The translations under genes and the position numbers were made by a program. A stretch of 64,000 nucleotides of DNA, taken from Pseudonocardia sp. HH130629-09 (GTDB lineage: Bacteria; Actinomycetota; Actinomycetes; Mycobacteriales; Pseudonocardiaceae). Of the stretch, positions 53,621-62,409 are shown piece by piece; within the stretch, counting starts at the first letter, position 1; the number at the start of each line of letters is the position of its first letter. The notes beneath the pieces were generated by a model. It did not search any database and had not been told where the DNA came from. It was given only the letters and a program-made list of their open reading frames with translations. The stretch covers positions 5,890,001-5,954,000 of the forward strand of contig NZ_CP011868.1 in NCBI RefSeq assembly GCF_001294645.1, given 5' to 3'.

Positions 53621-54615
53621 AGCTCGCTCTGTACCTCCCCAACTTCCGTGACCTGGTCACGGTCAAGGAGCTGGAGGACCTCACCGCGCTCGCCGAGGAG
53701 CTCGACTTCGACTCGGTCTGGACGCTCGACCGGATCGTCGTCCCCGAGAAGTCCGACCGCCAGGAGCTGCAGTACTCCTTCGGCATGATGGACGGGCTGC
53801 CGAACGCCCTGCCCGTGTCCTCGCGCGGCAAGTGGTTCCAGGGCTACCCGCTGATCCCGTGGCTCGCCGCGAAGACGACCAAGGTCCGCATCGGCATGAG
53901 CATCATCGACACCCCGTTCCGCTCGCCCGGCGTCCTCGCCGCGGAGCTGGCGACCATCGACCACCTCTCCGGCGGCCGCCTGAACGTCGGTGTCGGGTCC
54001 GGCTGGATGCCCGAGGAGTTCGCCGCGGCGAGCGCCGCGCACATCTTCCCCAAGCGGCACAAGCACGTGCGCGAGTCGATCGAGATCATGCAGGGCATCT
54101 GGGACAAGAGCGCCGACCACTACGAGTTCCACGGCGAGTTCGCCGACTTCGACGCCTGCGGCTTCGGGCACAAGCCGCTGCAGGACCCGCGCCCGCCGAT
54201 CTTCATGAGCGGCCTCAAGGACCCGCTGCGTTCGGCGCGCCGGATCACCAAGTACGACCTCGACGGCTGGATCGGCATCCAGGACTCGCCCGAGCGTCTC
54301 GCCCAGTGGATCACCGCCATCGACGAGCAGTTCGAGGAGATCGGCAGCCCCAAGCGGGCAAAGGACCTGGAGATCTGCTCGATGATCTGGACGGTCATCA
54401 CCGACGAGGAGGTCGACCAGACCGTCAACGGTGTCGCCTCGAACCTGTTGGTGGGGACGGAGAAGCAGCTCACCGACCGGCTCAAGGCGTACAAGGAGGC
54501 GGGGATGACCATGCCGCTGATCTGGCCGCCGTTCGCCGACGTGCCGGTGGGGAAGACGCTCGACGACCTGAAGCGGATCAAGAACGACATCATGCCGAAG
54601 GTGCTCGCCTCCTGA
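53617..54615 (+). CDS. Luciferase-like (LLM class) oxidoreductase, probably F420-dependent
   Basis: A 332-residue TIM-barrel protein. MKLALYLPNFRDLVTVKELE begins it, followed by SVWTLDRIVVPE, VRIGMSIIDTPFRSPGVLAA, LSGGRLNVGVGSGWMPEEF and the C-terminal VGTEKQLTDRLKAYKEAG. This is the pattern of LLM enzymes of actinobacteria that use F420 or FMN. The substrate is probably the CoA ester or acid handled by the upstream ligase, with which it overlaps by 4 bases. A strong ribosome site AAGGAGG lies in the ligase end. Confidence 0.9.
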   Translation: MKLALYLPNFRDLVTVKELEDLTALAEELDFDSVWTLDRIVVPEKSDRQELQYSFGMMDGLPNALPVSSRGKWFQGYPLIPWLAAKTTKVRIGMSIIDTPFRSPGVLAAELATIDHLSGGRLNVGVGSGWMPEEFAAASAAHIFPKRHKHVRESIEIMQGIWDKSADHYEFHGEFADFDACGFGHKPLQDPRPPIFMSGLKDPLRSARRITKYDLDGWIGIQDSPERLAQWITAIDEQFEEIGSPKRAKDLEICSMIWTVITDEEVDQTVNGVASNLLVGTEKQLTDRLKAYKEAGMTMPLIWPPFADVPVGKTLDDLKRIKNDIMPKVLAS

Positions 54616-54645
54616 GGCTCCCGGGCCGCACCGCAGCGCAGCGCC

Positions 54646-54684
54646 GTGTCGGCGGGCCCACCTCCCGGGTGGGCCCGCCGACAC
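54646..54684 (+). terminator. Terminator after the first luciferase-like gene
   Basis: A perfect 17-bp stem (GTGTCGGCGGGCCCACC and complement) with a 5-base loop lies 30 bases after the stop and 31 bases before the next start. Despite the close spacing, the next gene probably has a separate or attenuated transcript. Confidence 0.8.
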
Positions 54685-54714
54685 GCGGGACGCCCCCGTA
54701 CGGAGGAGACACCG

Positions 54715-56667
54715 ATGACCGACGTCCTCTGGACCCCGTCGGCGGAGCGCATCGAGCGGTCCGCGCTGCGTGCCTACCTCGACCGGCTGGCCGAGCGGGA
54801 GGGGCGCCCGTTCGACGACCACGACGCCCTGCACGCCTGGTCGGTCGCCGACGTCGACCGGTTCTGGTGCTCGGTCGTCGACCACTACGGCGTCGCGTTC
54901 TCCACGCCGTACACGCAGGTCCGCACCACCGACCCGATGCCGCACACCCGCTGGTTCACCGGCGCGCGGCTGAACTGGGCCGAGCACGCGCTGCGCCACG
55001 GCGCCGACGACGACACGGCCCTGGTGTGCGTGCGGGAGGGCGGCACCCCCGCCCGGGAGATCACCTGGTCACGGCTGCGCCGGTCGGTCGCCGCCGCCGC
55101 GGGCTGGCTGCGCCGCGCCGGCGTCGAGCCCGGGGACCGGGTCTGCGCCTACCTGCCCAACACCGAGCACGCGGTGATCGGCCTGCTCGCCGCGGCCGCG
55201 GTCGGCGCGGTGTGGTCCTGCTGCTCGCCCGACTTCGGCGCCGAGGGCACCATCGGCCGGCTCGCCCAGCTCGAACCGACCGTCCTGATCGCCGCCGACG
55301 GCTACCACTGGAACGGCACGGTCGTCGACCGCGGCGACGTAGTCGCCCGGCTGCGGGAGAGCCTGCCGACCGTGCGGCACGTCGTGCACGTCGGCCACGC
55401 GGTCGACCGGCCCGCCCCGGAGGGCAGCACGCCGTGGGCGGAGCTGCTGGCCGTCGACGCGGAGCCGGAGTTCGCGCAGGTGGAGTTCTCCCACCCGCTG
55501 TGGGTGCTGTTCACCTCCGGCACCACCGGCCTGCCCAAGGGGCTGGTCCACGGCCACGGCGGCATCACCCTCGAAGGGCTCAAGTGGTCCGGGCTGTACT
55601 GCGGGCTGCGCGCCGGCGAGCGGATGTTCACCCACACCTCCACCGGCTGGGCGCTGTGGAACATGCAGCTCGGCGCGCTCACCCAGGGCGCGTCGATCGT
55701 GCTCTACGAGGGCAGCCCCGGCCACCCACCGGGCGCGGTCTGGGAGGTCGCCGCCCGGACCGGCGCCGACGTCGTCCTCCTGGGGGCGGCGGTGGTCACC
55801 GCGACGGCGAACACCGGCGTCTCCCCGCGCGCCGACCACGACCTGTCCCGGGTGCGGCACGTGATGGTCAGCGGCTCGGCGCTGCCGCCCGCCGGCTACG
55901 ACTGGCTGTACTCCCACGTCTCGCCGGACCTGCGGGTCGACTCCACCAGCGGCGGCACCGACATCTCCGGCTCCTTCGTCGGGGCGAACGAGTACTCCCC
56001 GGTACGGGCCGGGCGGATCGGCGGGCGCCTGGCCGGGGTCGACTGCGCCGCCTGGGACGACGACGGGAACCCGGTCGTCGACGAGGTCGGGGACCTGGTG
56101 GTCACCCAGCCGATGCCGTCCATGCCGGTGCACCTGTGGAACGACCCCGACGCGCGCCGCTACACCGACTCCTACTTCGACACCTGGCCCGGCGTCTGGC
56201 GGCACGGTGACTGGGTGACCGTGCACGGCGACGGCAGCGTCTCCATCCACGGCCGCTCGGACTCCACCCTCAACCGCCACGGCGTGCGGCTGGGCACCGG
56301 CGACTTCTACGACGTCCTGGAGACGATGGAGGAGATCACCGAGGCCCTCGTCGTCGGCGTGGAACTCCCCGACGACGGGTACTGGCTGGGCCTGTTCGTC
56401 GTCCCCGCCGCGGGGCATCCGCTCGACGACGACCTCCGGGCGACGATCGTGACCACGCTGCGGACCCGGCTGACCCCCCGGCACGTGCCGGACGAGATCG
56501 TCGAGGCGCCCGCGGTGCCGCACACCCTGTCCGGCAAGCGGCTGGAGGTACCGGTCAAGAAGCTGATGGCCGGGCGTCCGCTGGAGAAGGCGGCGAACGT
56601 CGCCTCGGTCGACGACCCCGACGTGCTGCGCTGGTACGCCCGGTTCGCCGCCGAACGGCGGGCCTGA
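54715..56667 (+). CDS. aacS: Acetoacetyl-CoA synthetase
   Basis: A 650-residue ANL ligase, the length of acetoacetyl-CoA synthetases, which convert acetoacetate, ATP and CoA to acetoacetyl-CoA in the cytosol. It has the N-terminal family region (FTGARLNWAEHAL), LFTSGTTGLPKGLVHGHGG, TSTGWALWNMQLGALTQGAS, DSTSGGTDISGSFVGANEY, HGRSDSTLNRHGVRLGTGDF and HTLSGKRLEVPVKKL with the catalytic Lys. A GGAGGAG ribosome site precedes the ATG. The next gene starts 2 bases after its stop, so they are coupled. Confidence 0.93.
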   Translation: MTDVLWTPSAERIERSALRAYLDRLAEREGRPFDDHDALHAWSVADVDRFWCSVVDHYGVAFSTPYTQVRTTDPMPHTRWFTGARLNWAEHALRHGADDDTALVCVREGGTPAREITWSRLRRSVAAAAGWLRRAGVEPGDRVCAYLPNTEHAVIGLLAAAAVGAVWSCCSPDFGAEGTIGRLAQLEPTVLIAADGYHWNGTVVDRGDVVARLRESLPTVRHVVHVGHAVDRPAPEGSTPWAELLAVDAEPEFAQVEFSHPLWVLFTSGTTGLPKGLVHGHGGITLEGLKWSGLYCGLRAGERMFTHTSTGWALWNMQLGALTQGASIVLYEGSPGHPPGAVWEVAARTGADVVLLGAAVVTATANTGVSPRADHDLSRVRHVMVSGSALPPAGYDWLYSHVSPDLRVDSTSGGTDISGSFVGANEYSPVRAGRIGGRLAGVDCAAWDDDGNPVVDEVGDLVVTQPMPSMPVHLWNDPDARRYTDSYFDTWPGVWRHGDWVTVHGDGSVSIHGRSDSTLNRHGVRLGTGDFYDVLETMEEITEALVVGVELPDDGYWLGLFVVPAAGHPLDDDLRATIVTTLRTRLTPRHVPDEIVEAPAVPHTLSGKRLEVPVKKLMAGRPLEKAANVASVDDPDVLRWYARFAAERRA

Positions 56668-56669
56668 CC

Positions 56670-57416
56670 GTGCGCCTGGGCGCGACGCTCGCGCACCTGT
56701 CCGATGCGCCGCCCCACCCGGTGGTGCCGTGGGCGCGGCGCCTCGCCGGCGCGGGATTCGCCCACCTCTGGGCGCCGGAGACCATCGGCCGCGGCCGGCT
56801 CGTGCCGGACCCGTTCGTCGCGCTCGCCGCCGCGGCCGGGGCCACCGACGGCGTCGGGCTGGCGACGGGCACCGTGCAGGTCCCGCTGCACCACCCCGCG
56901 GAGCTGGCGCACCGGATGCTGTCGTTGCAGGCCGTGTGCGGGGACCGGCTGGCCCTGGGGATCAGCCCCGGCTCCACCCGCGACGACTACGCCACACTCG
57001 ACCGCGACCACCGCACCCGTTTCCGGATCTTCGACGAGAACGCGGACCGGCTCCGCGACCTGCTGGAACACGGCCACGACGACCACGTCCGGCTCGCCGA
57101 TCCGCCGGCCGCCCGGCCGCCGCTGCTGCTCGGCTCCTGGGGTGCGAACGTCGAGAAGGCGGCCCGGCACTTCGACGGCTGGCTCGCCTCGGGCTACCGC
57201 ACCACCCCTGCGGAGATGATCGAGGCGCTGGGGCGCTACCGGGCCGCCGGCGGGCGCCGCGCCGTCGCCTACGCCGTGCCGGTCCCCGCGGGGGCCGACG
57301 TCGGGCGCCTGGGCGAGACGCTGCACCGCTACGCCGAGGCGGGGTTCGACGACGCCGTCGTGGTCATCGAGCCGGACGGGCCGGACCCGGAGCGGGTCCG
57401 GGCGCTGCTGGCGTAG
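56670..57416 (+). CDS. Short luciferase-like (LLM class) oxidoreductase
   Basis: A 248-residue LLM-class protein, shorter than the usual 280-340. The barrel strands are in RLGATLAHLSD, FAHLWAPETIGRGRLVPDPF, VGLATGTVQVPLHHPAELAH and CGDRLALGISPGS. The C-terminal half has LLLGSWGANVEKAARHFDGW. It probably uses F420 or FMN. The GTG start lies 2 bases after the aacS stop, so they form one operon. It is the second such enzyme in this cluster. Confidence 0.87.
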   Translation: MRLGATLAHLSDAPPHPVVPWARRLAGAGFAHLWAPETIGRGRLVPDPFVALAAAAGATDGVGLATGTVQVPLHHPAELAHRMLSLQAVCGDRLALGISPGSTRDDYATLDRDHRTRFRIFDENADRLRDLLEHGHDDHVRLADPPAARPPLLLGSWGANVEKAARHFDGWLASGYRTTPAEMIEALGRYRAAGGRRAVAYAVPVPAGADVGRLGETLHRYAEAGFDDAVVVIEPDGPDPERVRALLA

Positions 57417-57425
57417 CGCTGGTCG

Positions 57426-57446
57426 GACCCGGGCCGGTGCCGGGTC
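57426..57446. terminator. Hairpin between convergent genes
   Basis: GACCCGG and CCGGGTC form a 7-bp stem with a 7-base loop. It lies 10 bases after the plus-strand stop and directly abuts the stop of the minus-strand gene, so it could serve both. Confidence 0.55.
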
Positions 57447-57758
57447 TCAGGCCCGTTCGACGTGTGCGCGCACCGCGGCGCCGTCGTCGGAGACCCAGCC
57501 CTTGCTCCGGGCGTAGCCGAGCATGCCGGCCAGGTCGTCCTCCCAGCCTGGGCCGACCCGACCGGCGGCGAGCCTGCGGACGGCGTCCACCCGGACCAGG
57601 ACGTGCTCGCCGTCGTCGGAGACCTCGCCGAGCCCGGTACGGCGCACGGTGTCGGCGAGCTCCCCGTCGGCCAGTCCATCGGTGGCGACGACGTGGAACG
57701 CGCGCACGTCACCCGGGTCGACGAGCTCGACGTCGCCCGGGGTGATCCGGAAGTACAT
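57447..57758 (-). CDS. Hypothetical small protein
   Basis: A 103-residue acidic soluble protein starting MYFRITPGDVELVDPGDV. The first half has beta strands with AFHVVATDGLADGELADTVR, and the second half is a helix pair with WEDDLAGMLGYARSKGWVS. No family is recognised, although similar acidic small proteins are common near wrbA in related genomes as far as I recall. TAGCCT lies 6 bases before the ATG with no ribosome site, so the mRNA is probably leaderless. Confidence 0.65.
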   Translation of the reverse strand: MYFRITPGDVELVDPGDVRAFHVVATDGLADGELADTVRRTGLGEVSDDGEHVLVRVDAVRRLAAGRVGPGWEDDLAGMLGYARSKGWVSDDGAAVRAHVERA

Positions 57759-57817
57759 CCGTCAAGGCTAGCCCGTGCGTACGTGCGGTGGCCGGTTCGG
57801 CGCCGCCGCGACCGGGG

Positions 57818-58423
57818 TCAGCCCGCGAGCTTCCCGGCGACGGTGACCACCCGGGTGGCGAGGTGGTCGAGCGCGGCGTTCTCGGCGTCGCCGAGCGGGG
57901 CGTCGTTGTTCGCCCCGGTCACGTGCGAGGCGCCGTAGGGGTTGCCGTCGACGAACTTGGTCGGGTCGGTGTAGCCGGGCGCGACGACGATCCCGCCGAA
58001 GTGGTGGATCGTGTTGTACAGGGCGAGCAGGGTCGACTCCTGGCCGCCGTGCAGGGTCTGGCTGGAGGTGAACCCGGCGTAGACCTTGTCCGCGAGCAGG
58101 CCCTGGCCCCACTGCGGGCCGAGCGAGTCGATGAAGGTCTTCAGCTGCCCGGCGATGTTGCCGTAGCGGGTGGGGGAGCCGAACAGGACGGCGTCGGCCC
58201 ACACGATGTCGTCGGCGGTGGCGGCGGGGACCTCGGGCGCGGCCTCGGCGTGCGCGGCCTGCGCCTCGGTGGCCTGGCGCTCGCCGCTGGTCGCCTCGCG
58301 GGCGACGCGACGCAGGCGCACCTCGGCGCCCGCCTCCTCGCCGGCCGCGGCGGCCCGGTGGGCCATCGCGTCGACGGTGCCGGTGGCGGAGTAGCAGACG
58401 ATGGCGAGCTTGACGGTGCTCAT
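57818..58423 (-). CDS. wrbA: NAD(P)H:quinone oxidoreductase WrbA
   Basis: A 201-residue flavodoxin-like enzyme that reduces quinones by two electrons and so avoids semiquinone radicals. The FMN phosphate loop is CYSATGTVDAMAHRAAAAGE. FGSPTRYGNIAGQLKTFID and TSSQTLHGGQESTLLALYN are WrbA signatures, as is NPYGASHVTG near the C-terminus. The ATG at 58423 follows GGAGGAA. The gene lies downstream of csbD and the CBS gene on the same strand; this is a stress-linked set of genes. Confidence 0.94.
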   Translation of the reverse strand: MSTVKLAIVCYSATGTVDAMAHRAAAAGEEAGAEVRLRRVAREATSGERQATEAQAAHAEAAPEVPAATADDIVWADAVLFGSPTRYGNIAGQLKTFIDSLGPQWGQGLLADKVYAGFTSSQTLHGGQESTLLALYNTIHHFGGIVVAPGYTDPTKFVDGNPYGASHVTGANNDAPLGDAENAALDHLATRVVTVAGKLAG

Positions 58424-58504
58424 GGTTCCTCCGTGGGATTCGGGGAGGAGCCCGGTACGGCGTCGGGCCCGGCTCGGTACGCCGACGGCGTTCCCGCTCG
58501 GGGT

Positions 58505-58526
58505 CGACCGGCATGCCTGCCGGTCG
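58505..58526 (-). terminator. Hairpin after the CsbD-like gene
   Basis: CGACCGGCA and TGCCGGTCG form a perfect 9-bp stem with a 4-base loop, 23 bases after the CsbD stop on the minus strand. It separates that gene from wrbA. Confidence 0.5.
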
Positions 58527-58548
58527 CCCCCGTCACGGTGACGCCGGG

Positions 58549-58752
58549 TCAGCTCGTCGAGCCGCCCAGCGCGTCCTTCACCTTGCCGGCCGCGTCCTTC
58601 AGCTTCTCGCCGGCGTCCTTGAGCGACGCCTTCGACTGCTCGGCCTTGCCCTCGACCTGCAGCTCGCGGTCGCCGGTGGCCTCGCCGGTCTTCTCCTTGG
58701 CGACGCCCACGGCGTTCTCGGCCTTGTTCTTGACCTTGTCGGTGAACGACAC
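58549..58752 (-). CDS. CsbD family stress protein
   Basis: A 67-residue protein starting MSFTDKVKNKAENAVGVAKE, Lys/Glu/Ala-rich and fully helical, the pattern of CsbD-like proteins. These are induced by general stress in Bacillus and many actinobacteria, and their mechanism is not known. The GTG at 58752 has a GAGGAGGT ribosome site 5 bases upstream, one of the strongest here, suggesting high expression. It lies between the CBS gene and wrbA on the same strand. Confidence 0.85.
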   Translation of the reverse strand: MSFTDKVKNKAENAVGVAKEKTGEATGDRELQVEGKAEQSKASLKDAGEKLKDAAGKVKDALGGSTS

Positions 58753-58839
58753 GACTACCTCCTCGGTGGACTGTGCGTAGGAGGGCGCGCGCCCTCCGGT
58801 CCTCACGGACTTGTGACACAGGACACCGGAAATGCGCCC

Positions 58840-59292
58840 TCACGACCGGCCCGGGGCCGCCGCGCGTTCGTCGATCCGGGCCTGGATGCCGGCGTCGGAG
58901 CAGAAGCCGCGACCGTGGCGCTTGAGACAGAGCAGCCCGAGCAGGCATCCGGAGCCGTCGACCACGGCGACCCGTCGCCGTCCGGCGTCGGCCATCGCCG
59001 CCCAGGTCGAGGCCAGGTCGTCGCCGGCGCGGGCCACCCGCCCGTCGAGCGTCCCGAGGGGCGCGACGGGCCGGTCGGGGACCGCCCCGATCAGGTCGGC
59101 CCGGTCGACGACGGCGAGCAGCCGCCCGGTGTCGAGGACCAGCAGCGAGTGCACCTTGGGCCGCTCGAACGCCGCCCACGCCTGCGCGACGGTCGTCGCG
59201 GGTCCGCAGGTCTTGGGGAAGGTGTGCATGGCCGCTGCCACACGCACCCGGTCCGGTGCGGTGCTCGGCGCGGTGTTCGGCGCCGTGTTCAT
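58840..59292 (-). CDS. CBS-domain-like protein
   Basis: A 150-residue protein with an N-terminal Thr/Ala/Pro repeat (NTAPNTAPSTAP) and two CBS-like units: VAQAWAAFERPKVHSLLVLD to VVDRADLIGAV, and TWAAMADAGRRRVAVVDGSG to LLGLLCLK. CBS pairs bind adenosine nucleotides and act as energy or redox sensors. Here the C-terminal part has Cys residues (CLLGLLCLK, GFCSD). The ATG at 59292 follows GAGGGGAGG. Single-protein CBS pairs are common in stress-gene clusters of actinobacteria. Confidence 0.82.
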   Translation of the reverse strand: MNTAPNTAPSTAPDRVRVAAAMHTFPKTCGPATTVAQAWAAFERPKVHSLLVLDTGRLLAVVDRADLIGAVPDRPVAPLGTLDGRVARAGDDLASTWAAMADAGRRRVAVVDGSGCLLGLLCLKRHGRGFCSDAGIQARIDERAAAPGRS

Positions 59293-59326
59293 GGCGGACC
59301 TCCCCTCCCGCACGGGATACCCGGAC

Positions 59327-59927
59327 TCACTCCGGCCGGAACACGGCCAGGGCGGTGGCCAGCATCGAGTAGTACCCGGTCAGCCACACCAGCGCCGCGA
59401 GCGTGTCACGGCCGAGCGCGTCCAGCGCGGTCGCCCAGGTCGTGCCGCGTGAGCAGGGCGCGGACGGTGGTCAGCGCGACCCGCTCGGCCTCGTCGAGAC
59501 CGTCGGGGACACCGCCGTCGAGCAGGGCCTGCAGCTGCGGGCCGGTCAGCCCGGTGTCGCGGGCGATGCCCTCGTGCGCGGACCACTCGAACGCCGATCC
59601 GTGGTGCACGGCGACGGCGAGCACGGCCAGCTCGCGCAGCCGCGGCGGGAGGTCGTCGTCGGTGCGCAGGGCCGCGCCGACCTGCTGGACGGCGTCGCCG
59701 ATGCGCGGCGAGAACAGCATCGTCGCGAACGGGCCGAGCAGCCGGTCGGCGTCGTCGACCAGCGGGACCCTGGCCTGCGCGCGGCGCGGGCCGGTCGCGA
59801 TGCGGGCGTGCAGCGCGGCGCGCTCGGGATCGAGCCCGGCCGGGTCCGACGGCGCGGTCCGCGGGTGGGCCGGCGGTCGCGGCCTGCCACGCAGGTCGGT
59901 GGGCGTCGTGGCGTCGCGGGTCGTCAC
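59327..59927 (-). pseudogene. Carboxymuconolactone-decarboxylase family protein with a frameshift
   Basis: The first frame (59406-59927) encodes 173 residues with the family core LGPFATMLFSPRIGDAVQQV, ELAVLAVAVHHGSAFEWSAH and TTVRALLTRHDL. It then leaves the homologous frame and stops. The expected end continues in the overlapping frame, TTWATALDALGRDTLAALVW then LTGYYSMLATALAVF, to a stop at 59327. A single indel near 59440 would restore a typical AhpD/CMD protein of about 195 residues. The GTG start has TAGCCT 6 bases upstream, so it was probably leaderless. A sequencing error cannot be excluded. Confidence 0.75.
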
Positions 59928-60116
59928 CGGTCCAGGCTACGGACGCTGACGGTGGGTCCCTGGGGTGACGCCAGTCTCCTGGACGATCAGCCCAGCTGTG
60001 CCGGCGTACTGCCCCGCCGATCTGCGGTAGGTGCGTAGCTGGTGCTGGGCCGGTTGCGCAGATGCCACTGCTCAGGGTGTCCTCGCTGCACACCAGCGAG
60101 GAGATGGAGGCGCGGG

Positions 60117-61163
60117 ATGGCTCTGCCCGAGTGGGACGGCGAACTGACCTCGGTCCGGTACGACCGGGAGACGGGCGCGTGGTTCGTGATCGGGGTGCAT
60201 TCGACCCGGCTCGGCCCGGCGTCCGGCGGGACCCGCGCGATGGTCTACCCCTCGCCCGACGACGCCGTCGCCGACGCCCGCCGCCTCGCCGGGGCGATGA
60301 CGCTGAAGATGGCCGCCGCGGGCCTCCCGATGGGCGGTGGCAAGTCGGTGATCGCGCTCCCGGTCCCGCGCGCCGAGCTCGACGACAGGACCTGGCGGCG
60401 CGTCCTGGAGATCCACGCCGCCAACCTGGAGCTGCTCGGCGGGAACTACACCACCGGCCCGGACGTCGGGACCTGCTCGGCCGACATGGACGTGCTCGCC
60501 GGTCTGACCCCGCACGTGTTCGGCCGCTCGGTCGCGGCGGGCGGGCCCGGCTCCTCCGGCCCGATGACCGCCCTCGGGGTGTTCGCCGCGATCCGCGCCG
60601 GAGCCGCGGAGGCCGGGTTCGACGGCGTCGACGGGCTGCGGGTGCTGGTCCAGGGCCTCGGGGCGGTCGGCGCCGACGTCGCCCGGCTCACCGCCGACGC
60701 GGGGGCCAAGCTGATCGTCACCGACGTCGACCCGGCCCGCTGCGCCGTGGCCGCCGACGAGCTGGGCGCCGAGGTGGTCGACACCGCAGCGGTGACCACC
60801 CGCGCGTGCGACGTGCTGGTCCCGTGCGCCACCGGCGGGCTGATCACCGCCGAGGTCGCCGCGACCGTCCCCACGGCGGTGATCGCGGGTGCGGCGAACA
60901 ACCTGTTCGCCGGCCCGTACGCTGCTGATGTCCTGCGCCGGCGCGGGATCACCTACGCCCCGGACTTCGTCGCGAACGCCGGTGGGGCCATCCACCTGGT
61001 CGGCCGCGAGGTGCTCGGCTGGAGCGCTGCCGCCGTCGCGGACCGGACCCGTGCCATCGGCGACACCCTGGCCGGGATCTTCGCCGACGCCCGCGCACAC
61101 GGCACCACCACGGTCACCGCGGCGGAGAACCTGGCAGCACGCACGTTGACGGGAGAGCACTGA
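60117..61163 (+). CDS. Phe/Leu/Val-type amino-acid dehydrogenase
   Basis: A 348-residue NAD-dependent enzyme of the Glu/Leu/Phe/Val dehydrogenase family. The catalytic lysines are in MTLKMAAAGLPMGGGKSVI. GPDVGTCSADMDVLAG and the Rossmann motif VLVQGLGAVGADVARL follow, then AGAANNLF. The length matches leucine and phenylalanine dehydrogenases rather than glutamate dehydrogenase. It removes the amino group to give a 2-oxo acid and NADH. It overlaps hpd by one base (TGATG), so phenylalanine is a plausible substrate. GGAGG lies before the ATG. Confidence 0.9.
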   Translation: MALPEWDGELTSVRYDRETGAWFVIGVHSTRLGPASGGTRAMVYPSPDDAVADARRLAGAMTLKMAAAGLPMGGGKSVIALPVPRAELDDRTWRRVLEIHAANLELLGGNYTTGPDVGTCSADMDVLAGLTPHVFGRSVAAGGPGSSGPMTALGVFAAIRAGAAEAGFDGVDGLRVLVQGLGAVGADVARLTADAGAKLIVTDVDPARCAVAADELGAEVVDTAAVTTRACDVLVPCATGGLITAEVAATVPTAVIAGAANNLFAGPYAADVLRRRGITYAPDFVANAGGAIHLVGREVLGWSAAAVADRTRAIGDTLAGIFADARAHGTTTVTAAENLAARTLTGEH

Positions 61164-62359
61164 TGGACATCCTCACCGACTCCGAGAAGCTCGCCGACCT
61201 CGACGCCGCCGCCCTGCGCCGGCTGGTCGGCCTCGTCGAACACGACGACTCCGCCGACCCGTTCCCGGTCACCGGCTGGGACGCCGTGGTCTGGGCCGTC
61301 GGCAACGCCACCCAGGCCGCGCAGCTCCACCAGGTCGTCTACGGCATGGAGCTCGTCGCGTACTCCGGACCGGCGACGGGCAACCGCGACCACCACTCCT
61401 ACGTGCTGCGCTCGGGCGCGGTCCGGTTCGAGCTGCGGGGCGCCGTCGACCCGGACAGCCCGCTCGCCGACCACCACCGCCGGCACGGCGACTCCGTCGT
61501 CGACATCGCCCTCGAGGTCCCCGACGTCGACCGCTGCATCGCCCACGCCCGCGCCCAGGGCGCCACCGTGCTCGTCGAGCCGCACGACACGACCGACGAG
61601 CACGGCACCGTGCGCACCGCCGCGATCGCCACCTACGGCGACACCCGGCACACCCTGGTCGACCGGTCCCGCTACACCGGCCCGTACCTGCCCGGCCACG
61701 TCGCCCGCGGCTCGTCGGTGGCCCGGCCCGCGGACGCGCCGCGGAGGGTGTTCCAGGCGCTCGACCACGTCGTCGGGAACGTGGAGTATGGGCGGATGGA
61801 CCACTGGGTGGACTTCTACCACCGGATCATGGGCTTCACGAACATGGCCGAGTTCATCGGCGACGACATCGCCACCGACTACTCGGCGCTGATGAGCAAG
61901 GTCGTCGCGTCGGGCAACCACCGGGTGAAGTTCCCGCTCAACGAGCCCAGCCCGGGTCGGCGGAAGTCCCAGATCGACGAGTACCTGGACTTCCACCGCG
62001 GCCCCGGCGCCCAGCACCTCGCGCTCGCGACGAACGACATCCTCGGCGCCGTCGACGTGCTGCGCTCCCGCGGCGTGGAGTTCCTCGACACCCCGGCCGC
62101 CTACTACGAGGACCCGGAGCTGCGGGCCCGCATCGGGTCCGTACGGGTGCCGATCGCCGAGCTGCAGTCCCGCGGGATCCTCGTCGACCGCGACGAGGAC
62201 GGCTACCTGCTGCAGATCTTCACCAAGCCGATCGGGGACCGGCCCACGGTGTTCTTCGAGCTCATCGAGCGGCACGGCTCGCTCGGCTTCGGCAAGGGCA
62301 ACTTCAAGGCGCTGTTCGAGGCGATCGAGCGGGAGCAGGAGCGCCGCGGCAACGTCTGA
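61163..62359 (+). CDS. hpd: 4-hydroxyphenylpyruvate dioxygenase
   Basis: A 398-residue non-heme iron enzyme that turns 4-hydroxyphenylpyruvate into homogentisate in tyrosine breakdown. Two vicinal-oxygen-chelate domains are present. The iron ligands are His202 (LDHVVGNV), His285 (GAQHLALAT) and Glu366 (VFFELIER). The C-terminal gating helix GFGKGNFKALFEAIEREQ is intact. It is translated by coupling with the upstream dehydrogenase, giving a two-step route from aromatic amino acids. A bidirectional terminator follows. Confidence 0.96.
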   Translation: MDILTDSEKLADLDAAALRRLVGLVEHDDSADPFPVTGWDAVVWAVGNATQAAQLHQVVYGMELVAYSGPATGNRDHHSYVLRSGAVRFELRGAVDPDSPLADHHRRHGDSVVDIALEVPDVDRCIAHARAQGATVLVEPHDTTDEHGTVRTAAIATYGDTRHTLVDRSRYTGPYLPGHVARGSSVARPADAPRRVFQALDHVVGNVEYGRMDHWVDFYHRIMGFTNMAEFIGDDIATDYSALMSKVVASGNHRVKFPLNEPSPGRRKSQIDEYLDFHRGPGAQHLALATNDILGAVDVLRSRGVEFLDTPAAYYEDPELRARIGSVRVPIAELQSRGILVDRDEDGYLLQIFTKPIGDRPTVFFELIERHGSLGFGKGNFKALFEAIEREQERRGNV

Positions 62360-62368
62360 GCGGGCGCT

Positions 62369-62409
62369 GCCCCTGGCGGCGGATCAGTCCTGGATCCGCC
62401 GCCAGGGGC
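62369..62409. terminator. Bidirectional terminator overlapping the amidase stop codon
   Basis: GCCCCTGGCGGCGGATC pairs perfectly with its complement (17 bp) around a 7-base loop. It begins 10 bases after the hpd stop and contains the last codons and stop codon of the convergent amidase gene. Confidence 0.8.
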
